Below are positions 1-11,354 of a stretch of DNA of 64,000 nt, piece after piece (position 1 is the stretch's first letter; each line of letters opens with the position of its first letter). Origin of the DNA: Anagrus nilaparvatae (Eukaryota > Arthropoda > Insecta > Hymenoptera > Mymaridae); NCBI GenBank assembly GCA_022575985.1, contig JAKSXM010000014.1:8122001-8186000 (forward strand), given 5' to 3'. A model generated the notes under the pieces. It had not been told where the DNA came from and did not search any database. It saw nothing but the letters and a program-made list of their open reading frames with translations. Made by a program: the position numbers and the translations under genes.

Positions 1-421
1 GGGGCGATTCCCACAGCCTCTAGACCTTTGCTGCCGACTGGCTGCAAAGTATACAAGTCTTTTTTTTTCCTTCTCGCACAACAAGCGTTTTTTCATAAGG
101 AATTGCTGTCTTTTTTCTACTCTTTAAAAAATTATAGAAAATATCTCCAATCGAAAAGTATCGAATTAATTCGATATATTTCGAGCTAAAAAAGTATTTA
201 AATCATCTAAATCATTAACAGCATCAACAGGAAATAACAACTTCTAAGGAGGTATTTTATTTATTTCTCTATTTCTTTCTCTATTTATTTTTTTATGTAA
301 CACAAAAAATACGAGCAAAATAGTTTTATATCAAAAATTGTATTTGGAAAGTATAAGTCATAAATGCTTTTTTTTAAGAGAATAAATTTTATATTAAAAA
401 CCGGAATCAATTATTTCTGTC
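1..421. other. AT-rich noncoding start of window
   Basis: No coding frame or recognisable element was found. The stretch has homopolymer T runs and no domain-bearing frame in either direction. The first 50 bases are more GC-rich than the rest and may be the edge of something cut by the window start, but nothing identifies it. Confidence 0.5.
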
Positions 422-423
422 TA

Positions 424-466
<43 letters not shown>

Positions 467-468
467 CT
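422..468. repeat. (CT)n microsatellite
   Basis: An almost pure CT dinucleotide run of about 45 bp with a few substitutions at each end. Confidence 0.9.
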
Positions 469-890
469 CAGAGCACACGTGGCCTGTGATGGCTTCATAG
501 TATTAACATGATTATAATGAAATAATACCAATATAATTTATTACTATTAGTATAATAATGATTATTATACATATCACGCTTTTTTAAAAACTTTTAAATG
601 GTGTTTTTTTTATTTCTCGATGCGAAAAATTATGAGATTAAATTAAAATTTACTTAGCTTAGGCCATTAAATTTCATCTCACAACATTCATGGCCCAAAA
701 GTTATAATATATTTATTAGGAATTGAAAATGATTCTTCAAATCATAAAATTATTGTTCAAAAAAAAATTTTCAGATATATTAACTTATTGTACTGTGCCG
801 ATTTGCAAACAAAAAACGGTATAAATCAGAATTTATTTTTGTATCGCATTTACTTCTGTTTCTGTTGCTTAAGAAAATCATGTTTACTTA

Positions 891-1710
891 TAATGAATTT
901 TAACCAATACAAATTGTTTTATGCAAATAAAGCCAAAATTTCTAAAAATCCAAAAATTTTCAAGCTCAATTAAATCCATTTATGTCAGGTTTTTTGGGCT
1001 CTCTGACACAGTGAGGCATATTGATTTAAGTTTTTAATTGTTTCAAACGTTTTTCGGTATCAAACAACGGAAAATTTGAAGAAAAAAAAAATGGGAAATT
1101 TTTCCATATACCCCTTTTGATTTTTGCAAAATAAAAATTGTCAAAAAATTTAGTTCACCCATTTCAATAGCATACTTTTTTTATTAGAAAACTTGGTTTA
1201 TAATGAATTTTAACCAATTCAAATTGTTTTGTGCAAATAAAGCCAAAATTTCTGAAACTCCAAAAATTTTCAAACTTACTTAAATCCATTTATGCTAGGT
1301 TTTTTGAGCTTCTGACCTGATAAACCATATTGATTTAAGTTTTTAACTGTTTCAAACCTTTTTTGGTATCAAACAACGAAAAATTTGAAGAAAAAAAATC
1401 TGACAATTTTCCATATATACCCTTTCGATTTTTGGAAAAATAAAAATTGTGAAGAAAATCCAGGTCCATCAAAATTATTTTTGTTAGAAAACTTGGTTTA
1501 TAAAGAATTTTAACTGATTCAAATGGCTTTTTGGAATAAAGCCAAAATTTCTAAAAATCCAATCAAAAACCTACTTAAATCCATTAATATCAGATTATTT
1601 TGATTCCACTGACTCAATGAACTATATACCAAATGAAATATTTAGGTTTTTAACTGTTTTAAACCTTTTTCAGTGCAAAAAACCAAAAAAAATGAAAATA
1701 CTATAGAGTG
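891..1710. repeat. ~305-bp tandem repeat, three copies
   Basis: The phrase TAATGAATTTTAACCAAT and its surroundings recur at 891, 1201 and 1501 (third copy TAAAGAATTTTAACTGAT). Each unit continues through AAAGCCAAAATTTCT and a later GTTTCAAAC(G/C)TTTTT(C/T)GG block. Periods are 310 and 300 bp, so this is a diverged three-copy array. No coding potential is visible; the 61-codon frame starting near 788 lies partly in the array and has no recognisable domain. Confidence 0.85.
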
Positions 1711-1829
1711 AAATTTTTCGTTTTTTCATATAATATAGGACAGCCGAGATCCATTTTACTCCATAGTGAAATTTATGATGAGGTTCTTTCATATAGTCAA
1801 CATGTATTTTACTCTATACCCCTTACTAA

Positions 1830-2104
1830 CAATTTTTTTCTTTTAAGTTGTTAGCTTTTAACTAAGGGATTCAAAAATATAATTCAGTCCGGCTTTAAGT
1901 ATATTTATTGTGTTTATTAATGTTCTGCCGTTTAAAATGGTGTAATAGCTGATTCGAACTCTAGAACATTGATCGTAAGAACAAACACAACACGAGTCAT
2001 GCTTGATACTTAAGGAATACATGAAACTACAAATATAAAGCTGAGCTGAAATATATTTTTGAATGCTTTAATTATAAACTAAAAACTTAGAGACAAAACT
2101 AAAG

Positions 2105-2143
<39 letters not shown>

Positions 2144-3480
2144 AAAACTAACAACTCTACTTAAAGACAAAAACTCTTAATTTATTTATTTATTTTCTTT
2201 GAATAATGACAAAACCATCTCTTTTTTTTTATATGCCTAGGATGCATCTGTCAGTTATAGTTGAAAAAGACACATACAAAAATAAATAAATAAATGAACA
2301 ATTTTTTTCTTTTAAATTTGAGTTTTTAATTGTGGCTTTCAAACTTATAATTAAGTTTGGCTTTATATTTACATCCTCATGTATTACTTAAGTATCATGA
2401 AATCCATTGCTGGAGCAGTTTTTTTTCTTGCGATGCATGTTCTGCAGTTTAAAAACTCATTAATTGCAGGAAACAATTAATCAATATCTAAGACTGACAA
2501 GAATCATATGTTGTAATATCTTATAGACAGACAAGAAACATTTGGTGTAATAGCTAATTCCTTTTGAACTCCAGAACATTGATTGTAAGAACAAACACAT
2601 GGATTTCTTGATACTTGGGTAATACATGAGACTGCGAATATGACGAACTGAATTATATTTTTGAATCCCTTAGTTAAAATTTAAAAACTTATAAGAAAAA
2701 ATTGTTTATTTATTTATTTTATTTTTTTATGTATTGTTGTCTACTTTAATAGAAAGATGCATGCCAGACATATGAAAAAAAAGAGATAGCTTTTTTATTA
2801 TTTAAAAAAAAAAAATGAATGAATGCGAATAATATTTTTTATTCAAGTTTTACTTAACTATCAAGAAATCCATTACTGGAGTAGTCGCTTTGTTCTTACG
2901 ATCAATGTTCTGGTTTCAAAAGGAATCAGCTATTACACCATATTATGATTCTTGTCAATCTTAGATATTGATTACTTGTTTTCTACAATTAATGAGTTCT
3001 TAAACTGCAGAGCATTCATCGTAAGAATGAACACTGCTCCAGCAATGGATTTCTTGAAGCTTAAGTAATACATAAGAATGTTAATATAAAGCCGAACTAT
3101 ATTATATGCTTGAAAGCCTGAATTAAAAACTCTGACCTAAAAGAAAAAATTTTTCATTTATTTTTTTATTTATTTATGTGCTTTTTTCTGCTATAACTGA
3201 CAGATGCATGCTGGACACATATAAAAAAAAGAGATGGTTATTTAGCTATTATACACCAAATGTTTCTTGTCTGTCTAAGATACTTATTACTTGTTTTGCT
3301 GCAATTAATGAGTTTTTAAACTGCAGAACATTCATTGTAAGAACAAACACAACACGAGTCATGGATTTTTTGATACACATGAGACTGTAAATGTAAAGCC
3401 GAACTGAATTATATTTTTGAAACCCTTAGTTAAAAGCTAAAAACTTAAAAGAAAAAAGTTGTTCATTTAATTATTTACTT
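1830..3480. repeat. Cluster of mutually inverted dispersed repeats
   Basis: Blocks with CAGAACATTGATCGTAAGAA (variants at about 1965, 2573, 3010 and 3325), followed by AATGGATTTCTTGATAC-like text, alternate with their reverse complements at about 2390-2450 and 2850-2945. The arrangement is a nest of imperfect foldbacks. Another partial copy lies at 5815-6165. No open frame with a recognised domain occurs here. A pure A run of 38 bases lies at 2105-2142. The family is not recognised; a MITE or foldback family is the simplest reading. Confidence 0.7.
2105..2142. repeat. Poly(A) tract
   Basis: Thirty-eight consecutive A residues inside the inverted-repeat cluster. It could be an expanded homopolymer or the relic of a retroposed tail. 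Confidence 0.9.
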
Positions 3481-3670
3481 TTTGGTTCCTCAAAGAGGAA
3501 CCATTGTGTTAGGTCAAAATTTTATTTTCTATTTTTTGGCATATAAGCACGTTTTGGGACCCCAGGAAGCTAAAAAACCTGTTTTTAAAAAAAGTCTGTA
3601 TGTGTGTGTGTGTGTTTCTGTGTGTGTGTGTACGTATGTATGTAATCGGTGATATTTCACAAATATTATG

Positions 3671-4614
3671 GAATTAATAATAATGAGTAAACAGTATAAA
3701 TACTGTTTTACGTTCCAATTATATTAAAATTAATTTGATAAGTTTATTATGAATAATAAAACGATCTACATGGAACTAAAAATATATAACTTTTTTCATT
3801 ATTGCTATCTGTGTTTCTGAGGACTGAGCCTCCCTTTGTCACACAGAATAATTATTGAAAAAAAGTTAGATGGTGTAAAAATTTATTTTTTGATGTTAAA
3901 AATGTTTAAAAAAATGATTAAAAAATGAAAAATCTGATTGTCCATTTCGACTCTGCAAGAAAACAGGGTGAGTCTCGTCAGTGTAAAACCCTGTTTTCTG
4001 CTTTTTACATATGAACAAACAAAAAAATTAAAAAATTTTTGAAAATTTTACAAAAAATATTTTTAAAAAAGGAAGACTTACATTTTTTTAATCACGCCGG
4101 AAGAGAACAAAAAGTAGAATGAACATAGATGAAGAGATATTCTCTTCTCCCACGCACACACTCAAAAATCCAACAGCTGGCATTAAAAAAATGTGTCATC
4201 AAAACTACTAAAAGGAAACTGAGTATAAAAAGTTAAAAATATATAAAAATATAAAAAATTTTTTTCAAAAAATATTTTGAAAATTTTGTCGAAATAGAAT
4301 TTTTCTATTTTTTAAAAATTTATGTCTAGTTGGTAACAGACAATTATTTATTTTGGTAGGCATTTTTTAGATCAATTGCCAATTAATAATAATGAGTAAA
4401 CAGTATAAATACTGTTTTACGTTCCAATTAATTAAAATTAATTTGATAAGTTTATTATGAATAATAAAACGATCTACATGGAACTTAAAATATATAACTT
4501 TTTTCATTATTATTATCTGTGTTTCTGAGGACTGAGCCTCCAATGAAAAAAGTTATATATTTTTAGTTCCATGTAGATCGTTTTATTATTCATAATAAAC
4601 TTATCAAATTAATT
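3671..4614. repeat. 160-bp direct repeat plus an inverted copy forming a hairpin
   Basis: The block at 3671-3833 (GAATTAATAATAATGAGT to GGACTGAGCCTCC) is repeated almost exactly at 4381-4541. It is followed at once by an inverted copy of its second half at 4542-4614 (AAAAAAGTTATATATTTTTA onward). The last two can fold into a stem of about 70 bp with a short loop containing CTGTGTTTCTGAGGACTGAG. A short (TG)n run lies at about 3600-3632. No coding sequence is seen. Confidence 0.85.
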
Positions 4615-4619
4615 ATGGA

Positions 4620-5814
4620 ATTAAGACCTAATTTTTTTTTCAAAAATTTTTTCACCAAAAAAGCTCGAGGTACTTTTTTTTTTTTGATTTGGATGTAATA
4701 CCTCATTTATTTCCATGAAACTACTTATATTTGAAAGTATGGTTTTTACATGATTCTTCAAAATCTTCGTCACAAAAAAATACATAAAACACCAACTTTA
4801 TTTTTCGTTTTGGACATATCTAATTTATTTTAATGAGAGTACAAGTTTTAGAAATTTAGTTTATAGTAATTTTTTGTATCCGATCACAATTTTTTTTTTA
4901 TTTTCATATAAATTATAACACACAAGAAAGAATGATGGAAATCTTGCCTCTTTTTGACTTCCTTGGATTATTTTGCTCGTTGCTATGTTTATTTATGTAT
5001 GCAGCTTAATGAAATTATAAACAATAATAAACAGCCTAAAAATATTAAATGGTTATGTTTGCATTTTAAAATTAAGATTTAAAAGTTATATTGGCATTTT
5101 TTAAAGAATCAAACAATTTATAGAATTAAATAATTTATTATTTTGTGATTAATAGAAATAATATAAATAATGTTAAAATCTTGAAGCAATTAATGTGGTT
5201 ATTTTTTTTATTACAAAATATTATTATTATTATTATTATTATCATTGCTGCGGAAGATTGGTCAAATGCAAGAAGTACACTGAGAAAATAAATTATAAGA
5301 AATTATTATAAATTCTGGTAAAAACTCCTATCTTTTTATAATAATTGAGCACTATGTTTCGTTTTCTAGTAGAAAATCGCGAATATTTGTAATTTTCGCA
5401 TCGTTGCCAACCATTTCTTTGACAAAACAAAAAAATCATGTTACTCAATATTTTAATTATTAAGGGATAAAAATTTTTGAAATAATAACAGCCTTTACGA
5501 GCAAATTTTATTAAGGGATAATTATATATTCTAATAAAATTTTACAAAAAAATAATAAAATTAGCTTTTTTTATATTTATCTCTTTTTAATTATGCAAAA
5601 ATGATTTAAGAACCATTAACGCCGGCGCGAATAATCCATGGACGCTAGAATTTTTACTTTAATAACAAAATGATCTTAATGGTCTTCTTTACCTAGTAAA
5701 AAAGAAAAATGTATGTATAATTGCATGGTTGTAATCAATAATATTTATTACATATTGAAGTTTAAAGACCATTGTTTGAGGAACCTCAGTGCCAGCTAGT
5801 TGGCAGGGTATTTT
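4620..5814. other. AT-rich noncoding DNA
   Basis: No gene seen. It holds an (ATT)n microsatellite at about 5220-5244 and a GTACACTGAGAAAATAAATT phrase near 5275 that resembles the CACTGAGA ends of the TA-flanked element at 10263. GAGGTTCCTCAAACAATGG read on the minus strand near 5773-5793 is an inverted match to GGTTCCTCAAAGAGGAACC near 3485, so 3485-5793 may be one element with short inverted ends. Confidence 0.4.
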
Positions 5815-6165
5815 ATTTATTGCTGACTGATTTGCATGCTAGACATATACCTAAAAAAAAAGAGACAGTTATTTCATCATTTAAAAAATAAAAATATTAC
5901 TTAATTATCAAGAAATCCATTACTATGGTAACTGGAGTAGTCTTTGTTCTTACGATCAATGTTCAAAAGGAATTAGCTATTATACGATATGAGTCTTGTT
6001 AACCTTATAGATATTGATTACTTGTTTTCTGCAATTAATGAGTTTTTAAACTTTTTAAACATTCATCATAAGAATAAACCATTATCAATGGAATAAACAC
6101 TGCTCCAGCAATGGATTTTCATGATACTTAGGTTATATTTTTGAATCCTTTATAGTTGAATTTCT
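5815..6165. repeat. Further copy of the 1.8-3.5 kb dispersed repeat
   Basis: This contains TTCTTACGATCAATGTTC and ATTACTTGTTTTCTGCAATT, matching the reverse-oriented blocks at about 2850-3000, followed by GCTCCAGCAATGGATTT, matching 3045. It is partial and diverged. Confidence 0.65.
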
Positions 6166-6496
6166 TTTTATTTATACGGTAACGATACCAGTGCAGAAGT
6201 AAATATAATAATTTTTGTATCCATAACATATCCATAATATATGCATAACAATACTCCATTAACCTTTTAATAATAAAAATATTACTCCATAACATTTATT
6301 TATGTACGTTACGAGTGCAGAAGTAGTGTATAGTATATATATAAAAGTATAATAAAAATATCTTTTCTTTTATCTTTTATTTCTTTTTTACTTATTCTTA
6401 CTTATATTTTTTTAATAAATTTATCTTATTATTTTGTTTTTCTTCATCTTACTTATATTATCTTATTATTTTTTTTTCTTCAACAAAAAATCGAAA

Positions 6497-6974
6497 TCTA
6501 TAACTCTAAAGGAGAAATATCATCAGAATTTGTTCCTCGATTTATTCGTGTTTTGATTGGTCGCGTCGATTTTATCATGCGCGTGAATTATATTTTTTAT
6601 TGGGTGCTATAACGGTATAGAATACAAAAAGTTCTCTGTCATATAAACTCTCGCGCGTTATTTAATTTTTATTATTATTTAATCTTTTAATATAATTATT
6701 TATTAATAAAATTTTGTGTATTTTTCATTATAATTTCTATAACTCTAAAGGAGAAATATCATCAGAATTTGTTCCTCGATTTATTCGTGTTTTGATTGGT
6801 CGCGTCGATTTTATCATGCGCGGGAATTATATTTTTTATTGGGTGCTATAACGGTATAGAATACAAAAAGTTCTCTGTCATATAAACTCTCGCGCGTTAT
6901 TTAATTTTTATTATTATTTAATCTTTTAATATAATTATTTATTAATAAAATTTTGTGTATTTTTCATTATAATT
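6497..6974. repeat. 239-bp perfect-looking tandem duplication
   Basis: Two adjacent copies starting TCTATAACTCTAAAGGAG at 6497 and 6736 run through TTGATTGGTCGCGTCGATT and ATAACGGTATAGAATAC to CATTATAATT. I noticed one difference (GCGTG against GCGGG), so the duplication is recent. Confidence 0.9.
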
Positions 6975-6999
6975 AAATATAAATAAGAAATATAATATT

Positions 7000-8066
7000 T
7001 TTTTCATTTTATTATACAATCTTCTAAAAATTTCGTCTTCGATTTTATCTTAATCGATTCATTTTTGCTCTGCAGTGTCTGCCGCGCGCTGTATAAAAAA
7101 TTTGTAAAATAATTTTAAATATTAATTTTTTAATTTATTATTATAAACTGTCAAAATAATTATAAATTTTAGTGAAAAATGTTTAAACTATAATACAACA
7201 TTACATCTGTAGGTGCGACATAATAAAATACATGAAAACATTCGAGTATTTCGTCATCCTATATTATTAAATTTCGCTGTCCAGGATAAAAGAAAAATTA
7301 ATGTCGAGGGATGAAAAAGGTTCAGCCCGAGGTGCGTAGCACCGAGGGACAGTAATCAATATTTGCATTCAGATACGATTTATTTTTTCTTGAAATAATA
7401 TATGAAAACTTATTGGAGTATTGCGTCATCCGATTGTAAAATTTTGCCGTCCAGGACAAAAGAAAAATTTATTTCGAGGCATAGTAATTAGTATTTGAAT
7501 TCAGAAGCGATATTAAATATTTTTTTCTTGGGGTAAATTTCTACCTCTAAAAAACTCATGTGACATAATTTTTCGTCTAATTTATTCGTGATTGGTTGCA
7601 ATGATTTTTTCATTATTTATATTTATTTCGTTAGTTCTAATATTTATTATTTTAAAATACTTAATTATTAATGAAATTTTGTGTAAAAAATACGGAAATA
7701 AAAAGTACAATAATTATTTTATTATGCAATCTTCTAAAAATTTCGTCATCTTTATCTATTTGGTCGTTTCATTGGTGTTAACGGCGCGCTGTATACAAAT
7801 TTGTAGATAAATGTAAATATTAATTTTTTAATTTATAATAATATAAACTGTAAAAATAATTATAAATTTTAATGAAAAATGTTTAAACTAATAGAAAATT
7901 AATTATATTTGTAGATGCAACACATAACATATGAAAATTAATTCGAGTATTTCGTCATCCTATTAAAAAATTTCGCCGTTCAGAACAAAAGAAAAATTTA
8001 TTTTGAGGGATGAAAAGGGTTGTAGCCCAAGGTGCGTAGCACCGAGGGACAATAATGAAATATTTT
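7000..8066. repeat. Direct repeat of ~360 bp, ~705 bp apart
   Basis: The stretches 7000-7375 and 7709-8066 share CAATCTTCTAAAAATTTCGTC, a CGCGCTGTATA phrase, GAAAAATGTTTAAACTA, GAGTATTTCGTCATCCTAT and the palindrome GGTGCGTAGCACCGAGGGAC. A shorter third piece lies at about 7400-7520. The repeats lie within the candidate Helitron. Confidence 0.75.
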
Positions 8067-8237
8067 TTTTTTTAGATAAATTTTGAAAAAAAAATAATAA
8101 GGTTTTATTAAAATCATGGAAAAAGTTTATTATTTGAAATTGACATCTCACTCTAAAATTGTTTTTATTTCGATTAAACATAAAATATAATCTGAGGGGG
8201 TTGGCGCGCTTTAGCGCGCAGGGGGCTTGCCCCCTAG

Positions 8238-8302
8238 TTCGATAAAAAAACATCGAAATTCGATAAAAAACATCGAAATTCGATAAAAACATCGAAATTC
8301 GA
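8238..8302. repeat. ~21-bp tandem repeat
   Basis: About three copies of TTCGATAAAAAACATCGAAA with length variation in the A run. Each unit is itself a near-palindrome (TTCGAT...ATCGAA). It lies directly after the Helitron-like CTAG end. Confidence 0.85.
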
Positions 8303-8533
8303 CCATTCGACATATTCGATATTCTCGCTTGGAAGATTTGTCAAAATTAGAGAGAGAAACCTCAATTTCCTGTATATTAGTGCTTCTAAGTTTAGTAACT
8401 TAACTTAGTCGCGCGCCCTAGAGGGCGCTGTAATTTATAATAATTTTTTAATGAAAGAATCAATGCTTTCCCGTATTTCGAACAAGAATATAAACAAAAA
8501 TATTGATAATGTTTATTTGTTTAAACAAATACG

Positions 8534-8797
8534 ACCTGTTAAATTTTTTTAATTTTTGGATTATAAAAGCCTGAGATTTTAGATATGATAGGCTATAAAT
8601 TTTAGAGCATTTTATTTTTTTTTTCTAGACAGTTAGCTTTAATTCATTACTGAAGAGGTTTAGCGAAAAATTTCCCACGATACCTCCCTCTAGAATTAAA
8701 TGATTTTTAATATGAGCCAACCAGAATTTCGATCCAAGTTGTTCACATCTGGAATCTCAGGCCTTTATGGCCCAAAAATTACAAAAATTTAACAGGT
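8534..8797. mobile_element. 264-bp MITE with ~45-bp terminal inverted repeats
   Basis: The left end reads ACCTGTTAAATTTTTTTAAT and the right end is its reverse complement (ATTACAAAAATTTAACAGGT). The match extends about 45 bp inward to GCCTGAGATT. There is no open frame. I could not find a convincing target duplication (flanks AATACG and ACACTG), so the superfamily is undetermined. Confidence 0.7.
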
Positions 8798-8960
8798 ACA
8801 CTGTTAAAAATACCCGATGGTAAATTTACGAAATAATCGTAAAATTACGATTTTGTCGTAAATTTACTAAAAAAATTGTAAATTTACCATTTAAATCGTA
8901 ATTTTACGATCGATCGTAAATTTACGATTTTGCATTTGTAAATTTACGACTGCTAGATTT
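8798..8960. repeat. Block of inverted TAAATTTACGA words
   Basis: After TACACTGTTAAAAATAC the sequence is a dense mix of TAAATTTACGA, TCGTAAATTTA, TCGTAAAATTACGA and similar words in both orientations. It can form several alternative hairpins. The CACTGTTAAAAA start may be a DNA-transposon end, but no partner end was found. Confidence 0.5.
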
Positions 8961-10260
8961 GAGTATTAATAAGCCTAAAAACAACATTTCCGAAACTAAG
9001 GGGTAAGTACAAGTTTACCTTATTTTTTCGTTCCTAAACTCATATACGAGTAAAAACTAATTTTGGCATAAAATTTTTGTATTAACACTAAAATATCTAA
9101 ATGGCATTAGAGAAGGTATTCTCATCTCAAAAGTTATTTTAAAGCCGTAAAAATTTTGTTTAGGAATTTCAAATTTTGTATACAAGCCGCAATTGAAATG
9201 AACTAAAAAAAATTTTAATATTAAATAAATTTTTTAATATCTAACATTTTTTACGTACATAAATATTAACAATTCTTTAACAAAAAAATTAGAAATCTTT
9301 TTTTTGATTTCTAAGTTAAAAAAATCTAAGGCAAAAGAGGAAAAAGTTAATTAAATTCAAATAAAAATTTTTGGAGCTTAAAAAAGAAAGGAAAATAAAA
9401 ATCACTTGGCTCTCTTTTACCTTAAATTTTGAAAATTTTAACCTGAGACAAATATACTTATAAATTAAATAGTCTTAATGATTAAATTTTGCACAAGATC
9501 CAGATTATACATGAAAAAAACAAAAAAATTAACCTTTGGGTAGAAAAATCAAAATTTTTTCAAAAGCGTTGATATAAAGTTTTGAATTAAATATGTAGGT
9601 TTGTCTGAAATGTTTATTTCAAGTATAAAGATTATGTAATTACAAAGTATAATAGTAACGGAATCCCAATAACGTAAAGGGTTCCTACAATAAAAAATGA
9701 GAATACACTCATATGTAAGAAATAAAAATAATATGAAAAATCATATTTGAAAAAGAACTTTTCTGAAATTTTAAAATTAATATCTAACTTTTATGAGAAA
9801 TTGTTTTTTACTATAATTTCCACCCCTTGATGAAGTTTAATGATTTTTTTTATGGTCATATTTGAAATAAGCAACGTCAGAAGCCCAGGATACAGTTTTT
9901 CAAGTAAAAATAAAACCTTTTATAAAAATTGATTTTTCACCCCTAGATGAAATTTTATAATTTTTTTGAGTTGAAATCAGCAATCTCAAAAACCCCTAGA
10001 TTTAATATAGAGCTAATAATATAAAGAAGTTTCAGAATTATAATAAAGTGGTACGTTTTGGCCGCGCCGGCGGTAATCGATTAACAAGGGGAATTCAATA
10101 CATTTGGAACACTAAATTACACCAAATGGTTATGAACGAGTTTATTATGTTGAAAAAACATGCCGACTACCCTCGGTTAATTCCAATGGGCGTTCTAGGC
10201 CTAGAAACGCAGGGTTCAATGTTATAAAATAGGGTTTTTTGGTTATTTTCAATATAACGC
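8961..10260. other. AT-rich noncoding DNA
   Basis: No gene seen. A short GC-rich patch (GGCCGCGCCGGCGG near 10060) is notable but unexplained. CAATGTTATAAAATAGGG near 10218 reappears inverted near 19830, outside the foldback at 16.8-19.7 kb. Confidence 0.5.
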
Positions 10261-10429
10261 TACACTGAGAAAAACGTTTCTTTGATTCAATGGTATATAT
10301 CATTAATTTGATAAACTGATTTCATTGAAATGTAGCAATGAAATATTTCATTAATTTAATGACATATATTATTAAAATTATTTTAATGAAATATAACTTT
10401 AGTTTAATGACTTATTATTTTTTTTTTAA

Positions 10430-11354
10430 AGAAAATAAAATATTAAGTTTTTTAACCATGTGGGTCAGTTATTTTTTTATTTAATATTTTAAACGCTGTT
10501 TTTATCGACTGAAGTTACGATGACCGCATATGTGTATTATTTAGTTTTTAATTTGTATCCCCCGTGTATTCGCTTATTATTGTTTCGCTATATCATATAT
10601 TCGCACGCGCGCTTCGTATATCATGTAATAAAATTTTGATCCTTATATAGTAAAGGAAAGTCAATTTTATGACTTGCGAGAGTGATATTCCTAGAGCGAC
10701 ATCTGCTTATAACAATTATATCAAAATTTTAAAGTAAATAATTAAATTTAAATAATTGAATATCATTTTTTTAATTAGTTTTTTAATATTTTTCAAATTT
10801 TGTTTAAAAAAAGAAATTAGTAAAAAAGTATAGGTGAATATAAAATTTGTGAAAAAAAAAAATATAATTAAATAAAAAAATTACAATTCATATGAAAAGA
10901 TGGCGCCGGCGCGTCTGCACAGTTTTCTGCTAATCTGGTATTTCTTATTAAATTTTTAAGCAACAAAAAATAATAAAGTGACTTGATTCAGTTAGAAATT
11001 AGTGTTATGGATCCTTAGGAACATAAACTATAATAAAACATTCTAATTGCATTAAATTAACATCTCTTAGGCAGAACTAAAATTTTTATATTGTGTTTAC
11101 TCTTGTTTTGTTTCTTGTTGAAATTGTGTTTAGTTTCAGTGAACTGTGCTTTATTTATTGTGCACTTGATTATCAGTTTTATGTGGAAAATTTTAATTCA
11201 TAAGAACTAATCTTATGATAATTAATTATCTTACTACTTCAACAACCTAGACATCATCTACAAGGAAAATAAAAAAATATTGATTTTTAGGAGGGAAAAT
11301 CAAAATTTATCGATATATTTGATATCGATAATACAGATTTCACTCATTGATAAC
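10430..11354 (+). other. Presumed 5' region of the LINE and flank
   Basis: No protein-coding frame. It becomes less AT-rich near 10600-10640 and at 10905 (GATGGCGCCGGCGCG). The 5' end of the LINE lies somewhere here, but I could not fix it because no target duplication was found. Confidence 0.4.

Larger units (their letters stand above)
6497..8237 (+). mobile_element. Candidate non-autonomous Helitron
   Basis: The segment starts TCTATAACTC directly after an A. It ends with two GC-rich hairpins (GCGCGC-TTTA-GCGCGC at 8204-8219, then GGGGG-CTTG-CCCCC at 8221-8234) and a terminal CTAG directly before a T. A 5'-TC, a 3' hairpin followed by CTRR, and insertion between A and T are the known signature of Helitrons. 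The first 239 bp are tandemly duplicated (6497-6735 and 6736-6974, with one base difference noticed). A ~360-bp internal block is repeated at about 7000-7375 and 7709-8066, each ending in the palindrome GGTGCGTAGCACC. No Rep/helicase frame is present. The call rests on end structure only. Confidence 0.45.

Noticed and set aside
7963..8313. A 116-codon minus-strand frame
   Set aside because: It runs through the Helitron-like hairpins and the 21-bp repeats, so it is a composition product.
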